From Streptomyces sp. DH37 (GTDB lineage: Bacteria > Actinomycetota > Actinomycetes > Streptomycetales > Streptomycetaceae): a stretch of 64,000 nucleotides of DNA. Of the stretch, positions 32,561 to 40,214 are shown in pieces. The translations under genes were made by a program, and so were the position numbers. The stretch's first letter is position 1. Each line of letters begins with the position of its first letter. Location of the stretch: NCBI RefSeq assembly GCF_029813835.1, contig NZ_JARVKV010000016.1, positions 27,629 through 91,628 on the forward strand, given 5' to 3'. The notes beneath the pieces are model-generated. The model saw only the letters and a list, made by a program, of their open reading frames with translations, ran no database searches and was not told where the DNA came from.

Positions 32561-33421
32561 ATGAGTGAGCCCCGGTCCGCCCCGACCGTGGGCCGGCTCG
32601 TACTGGGCAGGCGGCTCCAGGACCTGCGCGAGAAGGCGGGGTTGAGGCGCGAGGAGGCCGCGAAGGTCCTCCACGTCGCCTCCGCCACCATCCGCAGGAT
32701 GGAGACGGCCGAGGTGGCGCTGAAGATCCCGTACGTCCGGTTACTGCTGGAGGCCTACGGGATCACCGGGCGCGAGGCCGAGACCTTCGTCGCGCTGGCC
32801 GAGGAGGCCAACCGGCCGGGCTGGTGGCAGCGGTTCCGCGACGTCCTGCCGGACTGGTTCAGCGTCCACGTCAGCCTGGAGAGCTCCGCCAAGGTGATCC
32901 GGGTCTACGAGCCGCACGTCGTCCCCGGTCTGCTGCAGACCGAGGAGTACGCCCGGCACATACTGCGCAAGGGGGCGGTGGGACGGGCCCTCAGGGGAGA
33001 AGTGGAGCGGCACGTGGCGCTGCGCATGGAGCGCCAGAACCTGCTCACCCGCCCCGACGCCCCGCGTCTGCGGGTCCTGGTGGAGGAGACCGCGCTGCGC
33101 CGTCCCGTCGGCCCGCCGGAGGTCATGCGGGCCCAGGTCGACCGGCTGCTGGAGGAGGCCGAGCGGCCCAACGTGACCCTGCAGATCACCGAGTTCTCCT
33201 CCGGGTTCCACCCGGGCACCTACGGGCCGTTCGTCCTCTTCCGCTTCGGGCTCCCCGAACTCCCGGACGTGGTCTACGTGGAGTACCTCACCGGCGCCGT
33301 CTACCTGGACGAGCGCACCGAGGTCGCCTCCCACCTCGAACTCCTGGACCGCATGTCGGCCCAGGCGGCAACAGCACGGCGCACGAAGGAGATCCTCCGG
33401 GATTTCCGCAAGGAGCTCTGA
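32561..33421 (+). CDS. XRE-family regulator with DUF5753 domain
   Basis: A 286-aa regulator of the WhiJ/XRE-DUF5753 type common in Streptomyces. Residues about 15-70 form the helix-turn-helix (REEAAKVLHVASATIRRMET); residues about 95-280 form the DUF5753 domain (VRVYEPHVVPGLLQTEEYAR-like core, then VEETALRRPVG, TLQITEFSSGFHPGTYGPFV). The ATG at 32561 has GGGGGG eight bases upstream. A DUF397 gene follows one base after the stop, and an ATP-binding gene is divergent; the three commonly act together in developmental control. Here the third partner is frameshifted. Confidence 0.9.
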   Translation: MSEPRSAPTVGRLVLGRRLQDLREKAGLRREEAAKVLHVASATIRRMETAEVALKIPYVRLLLEAYGITGREAETFVALAEEANRPGWWQRFRDVLPDWFSVHVSLESSAKVIRVYEPHVVPGLLQTEEYARHILRKGAVGRALRGEVERHVALRMERQNLLTRPDAPRLRVLVEETALRRPVGPPEVMRAQVDRLLEEAERPNVTLQITEFSSGFHPGTYGPFVLFRFGLPELPDVVYVEYLTGAVYLDERTEVASHLELLDRMSAQAATARRTKEILRDFRKEL

Positions 33422-33422
33422 G

Positions 33423-33659
33423 ATGGACCGCGTGTACAACGGCATGCCCGCCGGCGACCTCGGCACCGAGGGCTGGCACAGGCCGTGGAGCGGTGGCGAC
33501 GGCGGCACCTGCCTGGAGGCGCGGAAGCTGCCCGACGGCCGCGTCGCCATCCGGCAGTCCACCGATCCGGACGGTCCCGCGCTGATCTACACCCCCGGTG
33601 AGATCGACGCGTTCATCCGGGGTGCCAAGGAGGGGAAGGCGGACTTCCTCCTCTCCTGA
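33423..33659 (+). CDS. DUF397 protein
   Basis: A 78-aa DUF397 protein, with W in EGWHRPWSGGDGGTCLEA and the C-terminal pattern ASTDPDG-like QSTDPDGPALIYTPGEIDAF. Members partner an XRE/DUF5753 regulator, possibly as an antitoxin-like or regulatory small protein. The start is one base after the XRE stop, so translation is coupled. Here the usual KSSYS motif near the N-terminus is degenerate (PWSGG). Confidence 0.88.
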   Translation: MDRVYNGMPAGDLGTEGWHRPWSGGDGGTCLEARKLPDGRVAIRQSTDPDGPALIYTPGEIDAFIRGAKEGKADFLLS

Positions 33660-33670
33660 CGTCCGCGGAT

Positions 33671-33709
33671 CCCCGGCCGGCGGGCTCCAGGCCCGCCCGC
33701 CGGCCGGGG
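33671..33709 (+). terminator. hairpin terminator after the XRE/DUF397 pair
   Basis: Perfect 14-bp arms CCCCGGCCGGCGGG and CCCGCCGGCCGGGG with an 11-base loop, 11 bases after the DUF397 stop. Confidence 0.7.
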
Positions 33710-33776
33710 ACCCGTCCCCACGCACGACCCGACGACCACTCACCCAGGCGGCGGGACAGACCACAGGGCCGACGAC

Positions 33777-35705
33777 ATGAGCCGGACACGGAGCCGGTCG
33801 GCCCGGGAGCCGGTCGAGATCGACACCTCCGTCCCCAGCATCGCGCGCGTCCACGACGCCATCCTCGGCGGCAAGGACGACCACCCGGTGGACCAGGAGA
33901 TCGCCGAGCAGGTGGCCAGGGCCTTCCCCGACGGAGGCGAGGGCGCGCGGACCAACCGCAGACTGCCGGTCCGCGCGGTGCGCCGCATGGCCCGCCAGGG
34001 CATCGACCGGTTCCTGGACATCGGCTCCGGCCTGCCCACCGCGCAGAACACCCACCAGGCGGCCCAGGAGATCAACCCCGAGGCGAAGGTCGTCCACGTC
34101 GACAACGACCCCGTCGCCCTCGCGCTGCCGGAGGACAACGAGCACACCGTCGTCGTCACCGCCGACATACGCGAGCCCGACGTCCTGCTGAACCACCCCG
34201 ACGTGACCGGGACGCCGGACCCCGGCCGCCCGGTGGGACTGATCCTCAACGCGGTGGTCCACCACCTCCTCGACGAGGAGGACCCCGCCGGTCTGGTGGA
34301 GACCTACGAGAGGTGGCTGGGCCCGGGCGGCTGTCTGCCGCTCACCCACTTCTGCTCCTCCACCCCCCAGGCCCGCGGCCTGGAGTCGGTGCTGCGGGAG
34401 GCCCTCGGCCGGGGGCAGCTGCGGAGCTTGGCGCGGATCGCCGCCTTCTTCGAGTGCCTGGAGATGGCCGAGCCGGGCGTGGTGTACCTGCCGTACCGGC
34501 AGCCCGACGAGCCGGTGACGGCCCCGCCGGACATCGCCGGCCTGCTGGTGGCGGGCGGCCCGGGCCGCGAGCCGCGGGAGCAGCCGCCCGGCCCCGGGCT
34601 CCCGGGCCCGGGCGTCCCGGTCCCGCGTCCGTACGGTGCGCCGAGACGTGCGGACGCGTTCCGCGGGTCCCGCCCCCACGGACGGCGGGCCCGCGCACGT
34701 CCGCTCCCGCCACCGGTCCCGGGGGCCGCGGACCTCCCCGCTGTGCCGCGGGAGCCCGCCGCACCCGGCCCGCGCCGCGCCGGTGGGGCGGCCACGGCTC
34801 GTCGGCGCCGCTTGGCACACTTTTCCCATCCGTTTCGGTGGCGCTCCTCCCCCGGCCGGACCGGCAGCGGGCCGGGTACGAACGCACGGGCCCGGATGAG
34901 TACGACTACTCAGGCGCCGCCGGACACGCCCGGCGAGGATGAGGTCCACCGCCCCTCCCGACGTCCGGCACCCGGCGTCCGGCGGACGCACCGGACCATC
35001 CAGGAGTACGCAGAGGAGCCCGCCGTGCTCAGCACCGTCGCCCGTACCGTCGTCCCCGCGCTCGGCCGTCTGCGGGTCACCTCCGACCCCGGCGCCGACC
35101 TCGCCCCCGGCAGCATCGTCGCCGCCAACCACACCTCGCTGGTCGACCCCGGCGTCGTCCTGGCCGCCCTGCACCGCCTGGGCACCAGGCCCGTCGTGCT
35201 GGCGACCGCCGGGCTGTGGCGGATACCCGGCCTGCGCCAGGCCCTCGTCCGCGACGGGCACGTCCCGGTGCACCGGGGCACCGAGCGGGCCGCCGCCTCG
35301 CTGGAGGGCGCCGCCGCCGCGCTCGCGGCGGGGCGGGTCGTGCTCATCTACGGCGAGGGCGGCCTGCCGCGCCGCGCGGACTCCGGCGAGGCCGAGCCCG
35401 GTCCGTTCCGCAGCGGGCTGGCGCGGCTGGCGCTGGCCACCGGCGCGCCGGTCGTCCCGCTCGGGCAGGCCGGCTCCCGCCGGATCAGCTCCGGGTCCAC
35501 CGCCAAGCAACTGGCCGGGTTCGTCACCGCCCCGCTGCGCCGCCCGGACGTCCACGTCCACGTCGGCGAGCCGGTCCGGCTGTCGGGCGACGTGGTCACG
35601 GCCACCGCCGACGCCCGCCGGGCGGTCGTCGCCGCCTGGCGGGTCGCGGCGGACCGGGCCGGCCACCCCGTCCACTCCCGGACGGACTTCGGGGCGACCG
35701 CCTGA
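33777..35705 (+). CDS. DUF574 SAM-methyltransferase ORF reading through into an acyltransferase
   Basis: One uninterrupted frame of 642 codons. Residues 1-265 are a DUF574-type SAM-dependent methyltransferase: SVPSIARVHDAILGGKDDHP, FLDIGSGLPTAQNTHQAA (SAM loop) and VVHVDNDPVAL. The family normally ends near xVARKP; here LLVAGGPGREP (ending about 34573) is followed not by a stop but by about 107 codons of Pro/Arg-rich sequence, and then in the same frame by a complete acyltransferase. The middle has no domain and includes the 22-bp promoter-like motif. The likeliest reading is loss of the methyltransferase stop, the acyltransferase also having its own start at 34896. ATG start at 33777. Confidence 0.75.
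   Translation: MSRTRSRSAREPVEIDTSVPSIARVHDAILGGKDDHPVDQEIAEQVARAFPDGGEGARTNRRLPVRAVRRMARQGIDRFLDIGSGLPTAQNTHQAAQEINPEAKVVHVDNDPVALALPEDNEHTVVVTADIREPDVLLNHPDVTGTPDPGRPVGLILNAVVHHLLDEEDPAGLVETYERWLGPGGCLPLTHFCSSTPQARGLESVLREALGRGQLRSLARIAAFFECLEMAEPGVVYLPYRQPDEPVTAPPDIAGLLVAGGPGREPREQPPGPGLPGPGVPVPRPYGAPRRADAFRGSRPHGRRARARPLPPPVPGAADLPAVPREPAAPGPRRAGGAATARRRRLAHFSHPFRWRSSPGRTGSGPGTNARARMSTTTQAPPDTPGEDEVHRPSRRPAPGVRRTHRTIQEYAEEPAVLSTVARTVVPALGRLRVTSDPGADLAPGSIVAANHTSLVDPGVVLAALHRLGTRPVVLATAGLWRIPGLRQALVRDGHVPVHRGTERAAASLEGAAAALAAGRVVLIYGEGGLPRRADSGEAEPGPFRSGLARLALATGAPVVPLGQAGSRRISSGSTAKQLAGFVTAPLRRPDVHVHVGEPVRLSGDVVTATADARRAVVAAWRVAADRAGHPVHSRTDFGATA
34804..34825 (+). repeat. 22-bp dispersed motif, copy 2
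   Basis: Identical to 29210-29231 (core CGCTTGGCACACTTTTC). It lies inside the long open frame but 71 bases before the acyltransferase ATG, as expected for a promoter element of that gene. Confidence 0.6.
34896..35705 (+). CDS. PlsC-type 1-acylglycerol-3-phosphate acyltransferase
   Basis: From ATG 34896 a 269-aa protein with the PlsC motifs: IVAANHTSLVDPGV (HX4D catalytic pair), RDGHVPVHRG, and VVLIYGEGGLPRRADSGE in place of the usual EGTRS, followed by ARLALATGAPVVPLGQAG. It transfers an acyl chain to lysophosphatidate or a related acceptor at the membrane face; no clear transmembrane segment. It is in frame with the upstream methyltransferase (no stop between), but the repeated motif and start suggest independent expression. 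The GTG at about 35023 is another possible start nearer the domain. Confidence 0.78.
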   Translation: MSTTTQAPPDTPGEDEVHRPSRRPAPGVRRTHRTIQEYAEEPAVLSTVARTVVPALGRLRVTSDPGADLAPGSIVAANHTSLVDPGVVLAALHRLGTRPVVLATAGLWRIPGLRQALVRDGHVPVHRGTERAAASLEGAAAALAAGRVVLIYGEGGLPRRADSGEAEPGPFRSGLARLALATGAPVVPLGQAGSRRISSGSTAKQLAGFVTAPLRRPDVHVHVGEPVRLSGDVVTATADARRAVVAAWRVAADRAGHPVHSRTDFGATA

Positions 35706-35735
35706 ACCCCCGGACCGCCTGAGCCCGAACCGCCG

Positions 35736-35755
35736 GGCCGTCCGGCCGGACGGCC
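35736..35755. terminator. bidirectional hairpin between convergent genes
   Basis: GGCCGTCC-GGCC-GGACGGCC, 8-bp arms with a 4-base loop, between the acyltransferase and the minus-strand hypothetical gene. Confidence 0.6.
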
Positions 35756-35832
35756 GTCGCGCCGGAGAGGTCGGCGGGGCCGGCGGGATCCTGTGACGGC
35801 CCGGCGGGGCTCAGCGGGGACTCAGTGGGGGC

Positions 35833-36561
35833 TCAGTGGGTACGGGGCCCGGCCAGTTCGTCCGGCAGGCCCGGTGCCGGCTGGGGGATCTCGCCGAAGT
35901 CCTCGTCGTCGGCGGCGACGCGCAGCCGGTTGACGACGGCCTCCACCGCGGGCGGCAGTTGGGGGTGCCGCCCGCGGTGGCACTGGCTGAGCAGGTCCCG
36001 GCGTATCGAGTCCGGCAGCAGGAAGCCGCGCAGTTCCGGCACGGCGGCGCCGCGGGCGGCCCGGGGGGAGCGGCGGGCGCTTCCCAGCAGGGCGGCCTGC
36101 TCGCGCCAGTAGTCGGCGTCCCGGAACTCCCCGAGGCGCCGGTGGTGGAGGCAGAGGCAGAAGGCCGCGGTGCGGCTTCCGCCGCCGGCCGCGAACTGCC
36201 ACCAGAATTGGGCCGCCTCCCGGTGGCCGACCAGATGGAGCAGGCAGCCGAAGACCAGGGCGCCCTCGGGTTCGGTGCGCTGGTGGTCGACCAGCCGCGC
36301 GAGGCTGCCGGCGGCCCGGGGGGAGCCCACCACCAGGGAGATGGCCAGGTCGAGGTCGTGGGCGGCCTGCTCGTGGGCGGTGCGGTACCGCCACCCGGTG
36401 TCCGCCGGCGAGGGCGGTCGCACGGGAAGCGGGCCGTGGTCGAGACCTCGGGCGACGCGCTCACGGGCGGCGGCGGAGTCGTACTCGTCGTACTCGTCGC
36501 CGAGGACCTCCGCCCCGTCCAGCAGTGTGTCGATCGTCCGGTGCCCGTCGGTACCGCGCAC
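35833..36561 (-). CDS. hypothetical protein partner of the adjacent sigma factor
   Basis: A 242-aa protein with no recognised catalytic family. The middle third is helical with TPR-like character (LVFGCLLHLVGHREAAQFWW, AFCLCLHHRRLGEFRDADYW), the C-terminus Pro rich. The GTG start has GGGGGAG seven bases upstream and comes one base after the sigma factor stop, so the two are expressed together. Pairing of an ECF-like sigma factor with such a protein recurs in Streptomyces; it might be a regulator of the sigma factor, but there is no anti-sigma signature or membrane segment. Confidence 0.7.
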   Translation of the reverse strand: MRGTDGHRTIDTLLDGAEVLGDEYDEYDSAAARERVARGLDHGPLPVRPPSPADTGWRYRTAHEQAAHDLDLAISLVVGSPRAAGSLARLVDHQRTEPEGALVFGCLLHLVGHREAAQFWWQFAAGGGSRTAAFCLCLHHRRLGEFRDADYWREQAALLGSARRSPRAARGAAVPELRGFLLPDSIRRDLLSQCHRGRHPQLPPAVEAVVNRLRVAADDEDFGEIPQPAPGLPDELAGPRTH

Positions 36562-36562
36562 G

Positions 36563-37171
36563 TTACCGCTCCCCCGTTCCGTGGTTTCCTCTCAGGCCCA
36601 GCCGGGCCGCCAGCTTCCTCTTGGCGTGCCGCACGTGCGTGCGCACGGCGACCGCGCCGCAGCCCAGGTACTGGGCCACGTCCTCCTCGGTGCAGCCCAG
36701 TACGTAGCGCAGGACGACCGCGTCGTGCTGCCGCTCGGGCAGTTCGGCGATGGCCGCGTACAGGCTGAGGCCGTTCTCCAGCGCCGTGAACCCGTCCCGC
36801 TCGTCCAGCAGTTCGCCCAGCAGCCGGCCGCGGCAGGCGGCCTCGAAGGCCGCGGTCTCCGTCAGCGCCGGGCTGCGGCCGTTGCGGTCCAGCCACTCCC
36901 GGATCCGCTCCTTGAGCACCGTCCACGCGTAGGCCGGGACGGACTCCTGTTCCAGTACGTGGTTCCAGTGCCGCAGCAGATGGCCGCAGGCGGCCTCGAC
37001 CACCGCCTCCGCGGCGGCCCGGCCGCCCACCTGCGTCCGGGCGTACCGCAGCCACACCTTGTGGTGGTACTCGTGGAAGGCGTCGAAGGTCAGGGTCATC
37101 CGCCGGTGGGGGGCGGACGGCCGCGGGGGGTCGGCGTCCACGTCGACGGGGACGTTGTCAGGAGTGTTCAC
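36563..37171 (-). CDS. sigma-70 family (ECF-like) RNA polymerase sigma factor
   Basis: A 202-aa protein. Region 2 is weakly conserved (FDAFHEYHHKVWLRYARTQV, AYAWTVLKERIREWL); region 4 is clear: ELPERQHDAVVLRYVLGCTE, then EDVAQYLGCGAVAVRTHVRHAKRKL, a standard sigma-4 helix-turn-helix. The weak region 2 suggests divergent -10 recognition. Several starts are possible; GTG 37171 has GGGAAG upstream and lies before the conserved part. Followed by a coupled hypothetical gene. No anti-sigma factor is adjacent. Confidence 0.82.
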   Translation of the reverse strand: MNTPDNVPVDVDADPPRPSAPHRRMTLTFDAFHEYHHKVWLRYARTQVGGRAAAEAVVEAACGHLLRHWNHVLEQESVPAYAWTVLKERIREWLDRNGRSPALTETAAFEAACRGRLLGELLDERDGFTALENGLSLYAAIAELPERQHDAVVLRYVLGCTEEDVAQYLGCGAVAVRTHVRHAKRKLAARLGLRGNHGTGER

Positions 37172-37507
37172 CGCGGGTCTTCCCGGCTCCGTGTGGGGGG
37201 TCGTCGGGGTCGTCGGGCTCGTCGGATCGGCTGTCACGGGCGTCCTGTCCACGGGCGCCGCAGCGCTCCCCGGCGGGGGCGGCTGCCGGCGCGGGGGTCG
37301 GGCCCCGCCCACCAAGCCAATCGGATGTGGGCATCGTCGGACAGTGGTTTCCCCAAAAAATGAGCCCAGAGTAATAGTGTGATGACCATCATGGCGGGTG
37401 GGGAAGGACGGTACAGTACACCCCCTCCCTCAACCGGCCTTTCCCGTGGGCGGGTTGAGGGGGGCCGACGGCGGAACGGGCGAACGGCGACGAAGGGCGG
37501 GGTCAGG
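37172..37507. other. divergent promoter region, sigma factor / methyltransferase
   Basis: 336 bases. An AT-rich patch at 37350-37385 (CCCAAAAAATGAGCCCAGAG then TAATAGTGTGATGACC) is the likely promoter zone of both genes. No further gene is supported, though the methyltransferase frame is open back to 37379. Confidence 0.4.
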
Positions 37508-38347
37508 GTGTCCCAGGCGGTCGACGGCGGTACCGGCGGCGCGGACGACAGCGCGATCGACCTGGAGCTGGACCGGGCGCACTCCGCCCGCATGTACGAC
37601 TACTACCTCGGCGGCCACACCAACTTCCCCGCCGACCGCGAGGCCGCCGGGCGGGCCATGGCCCTCTTCCCGTCCGTCCTGGTCGCCGCCCGCGCCAACC
37701 GGGAGTTCATGCACCGGGCCACCCGCTTCCTCGCCCGCAGCGGCATGCGCCAGTTCCTCGACGTCGGGACCGGCATCCCCACCTCCCCCAACCTCCACGA
37801 GATCGCCCAGGAGGAGGCGCCCGGGGCGCGGATCGTCTACGCCGACAACGACCCCATCGTCCTCGCCCACGCCCAGGCGCTGCTGCGCAGCCACCCCGCC
37901 GGGCGCACCGCCTACACCCATGCCGACGTCACCGATCCGGCCGCCCTCCTGGACGCGCCGGAGGTGAGGGAGACCCTCGACCTGGGACGGCCGGTGGCGC
38001 TCAGCCTCAACGCGCTCCTGCACTTCGTGCCCGGCGAGCACCGGGCGCACGAGATCGTCGACCACCTCAAGGCCGCGCTGCCGTCGGGCAGCACCCTGGC
38101 CATCAGCCACGTCACACCCGACTTCGACCCGGAGGGCATCGCCCGCCTCACCGAGGCCTACCGCGCCTCGGGGACTCCGGGACAGGCGCGCACCCGGGAG
38201 GAGTTCGCCCGCTTCTTCCGCGGCTGGGAGCTGTTCGAACCGGGCATCACCACCTCCCACCGCTGGCGACCCGATCCCGGCCAGACGTTCGGCAACGTCA
38301 CCGACGCCGAGGCCGCCTGCTACGCCGCGGTCGCCCGCAAGCCCTGA
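37508..38347 (+). CDS. DUF574 SAM-dependent methyltransferase
   Basis: A 279-aa protein of the same family as the one at 33777: SARMYDYYLGGHTNFPADRE, FLDVGTGIPTSPNLHEIAQE (SAM loop), IVYADNDPIVLAHAQALL, and the normal terminus AACYAAVARKP. The two share the DUF574 layout, but I estimate only moderate identity, so they are paralogues and not a recent duplication. Substrates of this Streptomyces-rich family are unknown. GTG start, with a G-rich site upstream; an ATG at 37379 is in frame but the extra 43 residues are low complexity. A 20-bp palindrome follows the stop. Confidence 0.86.
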   Translation: MSQAVDGGTGGADDSAIDLELDRAHSARMYDYYLGGHTNFPADREAAGRAMALFPSVLVAARANREFMHRATRFLARSGMRQFLDVGTGIPTSPNLHEIAQEEAPGARIVYADNDPIVLAHAQALLRSHPAGRTAYTHADVTDPAALLDAPEVRETLDLGRPVALSLNALLHFVPGEHRAHEIVDHLKAALPSGSTLAISHVTPDFDPEGIARLTEAYRASGTPGQARTREEFARFFRGWELFEPGITTSHRWRPDPGQTFGNVTDAEAACYAAVARKP

Positions 38348-38357
38348 GCGCCCGGAT

Positions 38358-38377
38358 GCCGCGCGGGCCCGCGCGGC
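38358..38377 (+). terminator. 20-base perfect palindrome after the methyltransferase
   Basis: GCCGCGCGGG directly followed by CCCGCGCGGC, 10 bases after the stop codon. Probably a terminator. Confidence 0.55.
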
Positions 38378-38623
38378 CCGACGCGCGCTCAAGCCGCCCT
38401 GCCGACGGGCCGGTTGCGCCGCCGCGGCACCGCGTCCACGGCGGGATCCGGTCCGGTCCGGTGTGCCCGTGCTTCCCCGTGCTCCCCCCTGCTTTCCGGC
38501 ACATCCCGCGACGCGACAGGTCCTCCCGCTCCCACCGCCGTCGCGCCGACGCGCCGACGAAAGCGCCGCCACGGCGCGGGCACCGGGCGCGCGCCGTTTC
38601 CGCTCGCCACCTCGCACCTTCCG

Positions 38624-38677
38624 CGCATTCAAGACATTCACCGCATTATGCACATTACGCGCATTTAGCGCATTCAA
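38624..38677. repeat. six tandem 9-bp repeats (consensus CGCATTNAN)
   Basis: Units CGCATTCAA, GACATTCAC, CGCATTATG, CACATTACG, CGCATTTAG and CGCATTCAA run head to tail. The CATT core is kept in all six. The 9-base period is multiple of three and on the minus strand would read as Asn-containing tripeptides (LNA, VNV), but no gene is supported around it. Confidence 0.75.
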
Positions 38678-38869
38678 CGCGCGATCCGCCTCCGCCCGCA
38701 GGAGCAATTCTCCGGCGGAGACACCGGAATCCACAAGGATTCGAGCGAGCGGAAAAGGAGTTCCCTCACCGGATCACCCGGCAAAAGGAAACCCTTCCTT
38801 TTTCCCGGCGGATCCCGGCGGAAACCGGGAACGCGTGGCCACCTCCCGCGACCGCGCGGGCGGTGACCA

Positions 38870-38933
38870 CGCCGGAGCGCGGTGATGTGCGGGCGAGCCG
38901 GTTTCGCCGCCCGCACATCACCGCGCTCCGGCG
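38870..38933. repeat. 26-bp perfect inverted repeat with 12-base loop
   Basis: The arm beginning CGCCGGAGCGCGGTGATGTG (38870-38895) and its exact complement (38908-38933) flank AGCCGGTTTCGC. The stem is longer than needed for a terminator and is unlike other hairpins here. No transposase is present. Confidence 0.8.
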
Positions 38934-39635
38934 GCGTTGCCGACGCCGGTCCCGCACGGCCCGCCGCGCGGCCGCGCGGACCTCCGAGGAATTCCGGCGA
39001 CGCGGTGCGGACATCACGGAACCCGCCTTTTCATGACGGCTCCACCACGTGGGCCGACTGTGTCGCGACGCTCGACCGGGAGCGCTCCCATATTCCTGCC
39101 CCCACCGTTTTCCGCACCGGCCGGAAGAAGAGTCCCCCGTCAACGACCGGCGGAAGAGACGTGGAGGTACGGGCACCCCTCGCCCGAGGACGGCCATCTG
39201 CCGCGCACCGGTGGTTCAGGGCCCCCGGAGCTGCCCACGGCCCGCGCCCGGGCAGCGTCTCCGCGCACGGCGCGACCGGCGGCCCGCCCGCGCGTCACTT
39301 CGGCCGACCCCCGGCGACGGACGAGCGACCGGTGGTCGTCACGGACGGCCGCCCAGGACCCGATGCGCCACCGGCCCGGCAGGCTGCGGGCCGCCCCGGC
39401 CGCCTCACCGCGAACCCGCGCGCCCACGGGCACCGCGACGGCCGCCGCCGTGGACGCCCTCGGGCGCACCGTCCGCCGCGTCGTCCGCACCGTCCGGCAG
39501 GGCGGCCTCCCGACCGTCCCTCCCGCCTCCGCGGCACCGGCTCCACCGACCGGCGGCGCGCCGGACCGGGGAGAAGGCGGCCGGGCCTCCTCCGGCCCGC
39601 TCCGCGGCCTCCCCCATCGGCACGACGGCACGCCT

Positions 39636-39677
39636 CACCCCCGGCGGTCCACTCTGGTGAGGGGACCGCCGGGGGTG
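39636..39677 (-). terminator. 15-bp stem hairpin downstream of the GlsB/YeaQ gene
   Basis: CACCCCCGGCGGTCC and GGACCGCCGGGGGTG flank a 12-base loop, about 125 bases beyond the stop of the minus-strand GlsB gene; a plausible terminator. Confidence 0.55.
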
Positions 39678-39802
39678 GATTCCGAATCGCCCGCGAGACG
39701 GCCGACGGGGCCGGTTCGAAGGGCGCGGCGTACCACGCCGGCCGGTCGGTGCGGCGACAGGTGGTCACCGACCACCGCATGTCCGGGTACCCGGCGTCCG
39801 GG

Positions 39803-40084
39803 TCAGGCGTGGACGTGGCGTCGGTTGCCGCGGCCGGTCACGGCCCGGTAGATGGCGAGAACGATGACCGAGCCGATGATGGCGGCGATCCAGGTGGAGA
39901 GGTCGAAGAATCCGTCGATCGAGTCGACGCCGAATATCACCTTTCCGAGGAAACCGCCGAGAAGGCCGCCCACGATACCGATCAGCATCGTGACGAGGAT
40001 GCCGCCGGGGTCCTTGCCCGGCATGAGGGCTTTGGCGATCGCTCCGGCGAGCAGACCGATGAGAATCCACGCGATGATGCCCAT
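39803..40084 (-). CDS. GlsB/YeaQ/YmgE family stress-response membrane protein
   Basis: A 93-aa protein with three hydrophobic segments. MGIIAWILIGLLAGAIAKAL, then DPGGILVTMLIGIVGGLLGG and IAAIIGSVIVLAIYRAV, match the transglycosylase-associated GlsB/YeaQ family. The ATG at 40084 has AAGGAGG eight bases upstream, the best ribosome site in this stretch, so strong translation is expected. The C-terminal RGNRRHVHA tail is basic. Expressed alone; upstream AT-rich sequence (AATTACCTTGTTTGGGTG on the minus strand) is the likely promoter. Confidence 0.9.
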   Translation of the reverse strand: MGIIAWILIGLLAGAIAKALMPGKDPGGILVTMLIGIVGGLLGGFLGKVIFGVDSIDGFFDLSTWIAAIIGSVIVLAIYRAVTGRGNRRHVHA

Positions 40085-40214
40085 GTCTGGGTACCTCCTT
40101 GTCGTCTTCGAAGAAACGCATTGCCATGAACGCAACACCCAAACAAGGTAATTTTCCGGAGTGCTCGAAAACGGCGCGGAACAGCGGATTCACCGCCCCG
40201 GCCCGCCCCGCCGG

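Larger units (their letters stand above)
38348..39802. other. 1.45-kb gene-poor region rich in hairpins and short repeats
   Basis: No frame here has convincing coding character on either strand; several long open frames exist only because of GC content. It holds the palindrome at 38358, a 9-bp tandem repeat at 38624, an AAAAGGAA-ACCC-TTCCTTTT hairpin at 38783-38802, a 26-bp inverted repeat at 38870 and a 15-bp hairpin at 39636. Base composition dips between 38620 and 38830. Confidence 0.5.

Noticed and set aside
38624..38677. CRISPR-like array
   Set aside because: Units are 9 bp with no spacers and there are no cas genes.
39049..39660. A 203-codon frame in the gene-poor region
   Set aside because: Pro/Arg-rich, no ribosome site, and overlapping frames are equally open; coding is not supported.
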